A stretch of DNA of 64,000 nucleotides from Bacillus sp. WMMC1349 (GTDB lineage: Bacteria > Bacillota > Bacilli > Bacillales > Bacillaceae): positions 2,946,501 to 3,010,500 of the forward strand of contig NZ_JABJUQ010000007.1 of NCBI RefSeq assembly GCF_013155385.1. Reading direction: 5' to 3'. This document shows, one piece after another, positions 62,034-64,000 of this stretch. Each line of letters begins with the position of its first letter. Position 1 is the stretch's first letter. Position numbers and translations under genes: made by a program. The notes beneath the pieces are model-generated. The model was not told the DNA's origin and did not search any database. It saw only the letters and a list, made by a program, of their open reading frames with translations.

Positions 62034-64000
62034 TTATAAATAAGTTTTAAACCAATCACTAATATACTGAAGCCGCTTGATTCGCTGTTTTGGATGTCCA
62101 TTTCTTGATAAGTTGTGAGATGCATTTGGAAACCTGATCAATTTTACCTGTTTACCTCGTTTTTTTAAAGCTGTAAAAAGCTGTTCTCCTTGTTCTATAG
62201 GGCATCTATCATCCCGTTCACCATGGAGAATTAACAACGGTGTTTCTACTTGGTCCACATACTTTAAGGGGGAACGATCCCAAAGATATTCAAAATCCTC
62301 AAACAGGTCTGCACCAACTTGCCACTTCGTGAAAAAATAGCCTATATCACTTACACCATAAAAACTGATCCAGTTAGAAATCGACCGCTGTGTTACCGCA
62401 GCTTTAAACATATTCGAATGGCTTACAATCCAATTCGTCATAAAACCTCCATAACTGCCTCCTGTCACCCCAATTCGACTTTGATCAATGAAATCATAGT
62501 GCTGTAGGACATAATCAACTGCTCCCATTATATCCTCATAGTCAGTCCCTCCGTAGTCACCCCTTACACTGTTCACAAAGTCTTGTCCATACCCATGGCT
62601 TCCTCTTGGATTCACATAAACGACTGCATATCCTTGTGCTGTAAGTACTTGAAATTCGTGAAAATACGTGTGTCCGTACATCACATGTGGACCACCATGA
62701 ATTTGTAAAATGAGTGGATATGTTTTTTCTTTTTCATATTGAGTCGGTTTGATTAGCCAACCATGGATTGTTAAACCATCTTTTGTTTCAAATTGAATTT
62801 CTTCAGGTTCTGAGATCATATGTCCTTCTACAAATTCTTGATTAGCATTTGTCAGCCGTTTGATGATCCCGTCAAATGAGATATGATACAGTTCGCTTGG
62901 CCAAGCGGGTAGTGTGATAGCTGCAGCAAATCCCGTTTCATCAGGATGTAAACTAAATCCGTTCAGGTGCTCTTTTTCGATGCGAATTGGATAAACTAGC
63001 CCTTCTGTTGAAATATAATAAATGCCTGTTGCTCCGTCATCAGTTCCTAGTGTATAAAAACCTTTGCTATCCTTAGTCCAAATCGGATGTGGAAATTCAC
63101 CTCCAATCAAACTATCAGAAATGAGTACATCACCGAGATGAACGTCAAACATCTCTGTTAAACATAGCAAGTTGTTTTCATTTACATTGTAGAGCCAAGC
63201 TTTTTGAATTGTTGCATTTTTAAATTCTTGTTGGTGTCCTAAAAAAGCAATGCACTGTCCATCAGGAGAATAGGCTAATGAAGAAAAAACACCGCTTTGT
63301 GTGGTGACTCGTGTCATTTCCCCAGTTGCTAACGTCATGATATAAACATCGGACACACGGGCTCCAGACAAGTTCATCACATTTGCACAAAAGGCAATTC
63401 TTTTCCCACAAGGTGAGAAAGTGTAACTATGGTGGTCTCTTTCGTAATTGGTCAACTGCCTAACGTCTCCTGTTTCTTGGTTTATGAGGACAAGCTGTGT
63501 ATATGTTCCTCTTTTCAAACCTTGTCCATCTGCTTTATATGAAATCGTATCAATTTCAACAGGTTCATCATCTTTAAGCCGCTGTTTTTGTTTATCTGTT
63601 ACATTTTCATCTTTCGTTAATCTGACTGAACAAAGCAACTCTGTACCATCAGGCGACCATATTGGATGTGACACACCATAAGGGATATTGGTTAGTTTTT
63701 TTGCTTCACCTCCGTTGATATTCAGAAGATAAACCTGTTCTGTCTCATCTCGGTTTGATGTAAATACGAGATTGCATCCGTCGGGCGACCAACGGGGATG
63801 CTGATTCCTTCCTTTTTCAAATGTCCATTGAACCGATTTTTGTTTTTCAAAATCATAAACCATAATCTGAGCATCGTAGGCATCATGTTCTTTGTTTACC
63901 TTTGTTTGGACATAAGCTAACCTTTTACCGTCAGGCGAATATTGGGGATCTGTAACAGATACTAATTGTGTAAGATCCGCTTCTGTTATATACTTCTTCA
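62034..64000 (-). CDS. yuxL: S9 family prolyl-oligopeptidase-like peptidase
   Basis: 655 codons visible; at the right edge the frame reads TG-AAG-AAG-TAT, so the start ATG is cut by one base. N-terminal WD40/TolB-like beta-propeller (repeats such as QYSPDGKRLAYV, RWSPDGCNLVFTSN, IWSPDGTELLCSV) followed by an alpha/beta hydrolase: GGPHVMYGHTYFHEFQ, nucleophile elbow GVTGGSYGGFMTNW, Asp in HGERDDRCP and His in PNASHNLSRNG. Acylaminoacyl-peptidase type, cytosolic. B. subtilis YuxL homologue. Confidence 0.93.
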   Translation of the reverse strand, partial: KKYITEADLTQLVSVTDPQYSPDGKRLAYVQTKVNKEHDAYDAQIMVYDFEKQKSVQWTFEKGRNQHPRWSPDGCNLVFTSNRDETEQVYLLNINGGEAKKLTNIPYGVSHPIWSPDGTELLCSVRLTKDENVTDKQKQRLKDDEPVEIDTISYKADGQGLKRGTYTQLVLINQETGDVRQLTNYERDHHSYTFSPCGKRIAFCANVMNLSGARVSDVYIMTLATGEMTRVTTQSGVFSSLAYSPDGQCIAFLGHQQEFKNATIQKAWLYNVNENNLLCLTEMFDVHLGDVLISDSLIGGEFPHPIWTKDSKGFYTLGTDDGATGIYYISTEGLVYPIRIEKEHLNGFSLHPDETGFAAAITLPAWPSELYHISFDGIIKRLTNANQEFVEGHMISEPEEIQFETKDGLTIHGWLIKPTQYEKEKTYPLILQIHGGPHVMYGHTYFHEFQVLTAQGYAVVYVNPRGSHGYGQDFVNSVRGDYGGTDYEDIMGAVDYVLQHYDFIDQSRIGVTGGSYGGFMTNWIVSHSNMFKAAVTQRSISNWISFYGVSDIGYFFTKWQVGADLFEDFEYLWDRSPLKYVDQVETPLLILHGERDDRCPIEQGEQLFTALKKRGKQVKLIRFPNASHNLSRNGHPKQRIKRLQYISDWFKTYL

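Overview
The window looks like a chromosomal segment of a Bacillus species related to, but not identical with, B. subtilis. Gene content and order follow the B. subtilis yuxH-pncB-pncA-yueI-H-G-F-E-D / yuk-yue type VII secretion (T7SS) / adeR / yuiG-F-E-D-C-B-A / yumB-yumC / yutM-dapF-yutK-yuzB-yutJ / yuzD-yutI-yuxL backbone. Ribosome binding sites are strong and Gram-positive-like, and TTG and GTG starts are frequent. Gene names are transferred from remembered B. subtilis homologues; no search was run.

Layout. 1-9 kb: a yuzC-like tail, a c-di-GMP phosphodiesterase-like protein, NAD salvage (pncB, pncA), small yue genes, a secreted lipase-like hydrolase behind a cre box, an HD hydrolase. 8.3-19.2 kb: the yukE-D-C-B/yueB-C-D T7SS operon with a sigma-A promoter and an internal terminator after yukE. 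19.3-31.5 kb: an alanine/sodium symporter divergent from adeR, BirA-box bioY, transporter yuiF, pepA, yuiD-C-B-A, NDH-2, ferredoxin-NADP reductase and two small zinc-ribbon proteins. The ald/dhb block that separates adeR from yuiG in B. subtilis is absent, and a MITE-like repeat sits at that junction. 31.5-36.2 kb: a decayed accessory stretch, a secreted GH5 enzyme with a ricin-B domain, and a Rap regulator without a recognisable Phr.

36.35-53.2 kb: a 16.77-kb integrative element in the 3' end of yutM, bounded by 93-bp direct repeats (2 mismatches). It carries a tyrosine integrase, a serine recombinase, replication-like winged-helix proteins, an iteron-like non-coding region, a phage-type divergent control region with three 19-bp operators, an orphan tail tape-measure gene, and relics of an antirepressor and an endolysin. 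No capsid, terminase, portal, relaxase or type IV secretion gene is visible, so it reads as a decayed prophage or phage-satellite-like element. Its only plus-strand genes are the repressor-like gene followed by an LXG-domain polymorphic toxin and a small putative immunity gene. The host T7SS that could export the toxin is encoded in the same window.

53.1-64 kb: yutM, dapF, a NupC transporter, yuzB and yutJ, then an accessory islet (second MITE copy, a 27-codon type I-like toxin, a membrane protein, and a rap-phr cassette), then yuzD, yutI and yuxL. In the rap-phr cassette the Phr precursor contains five tandem 15-residue repeats, each with the Phr-like core GRAIF. This multi-copy signal precursor and the LXG cargo of the integrative element are the two most interesting observations.
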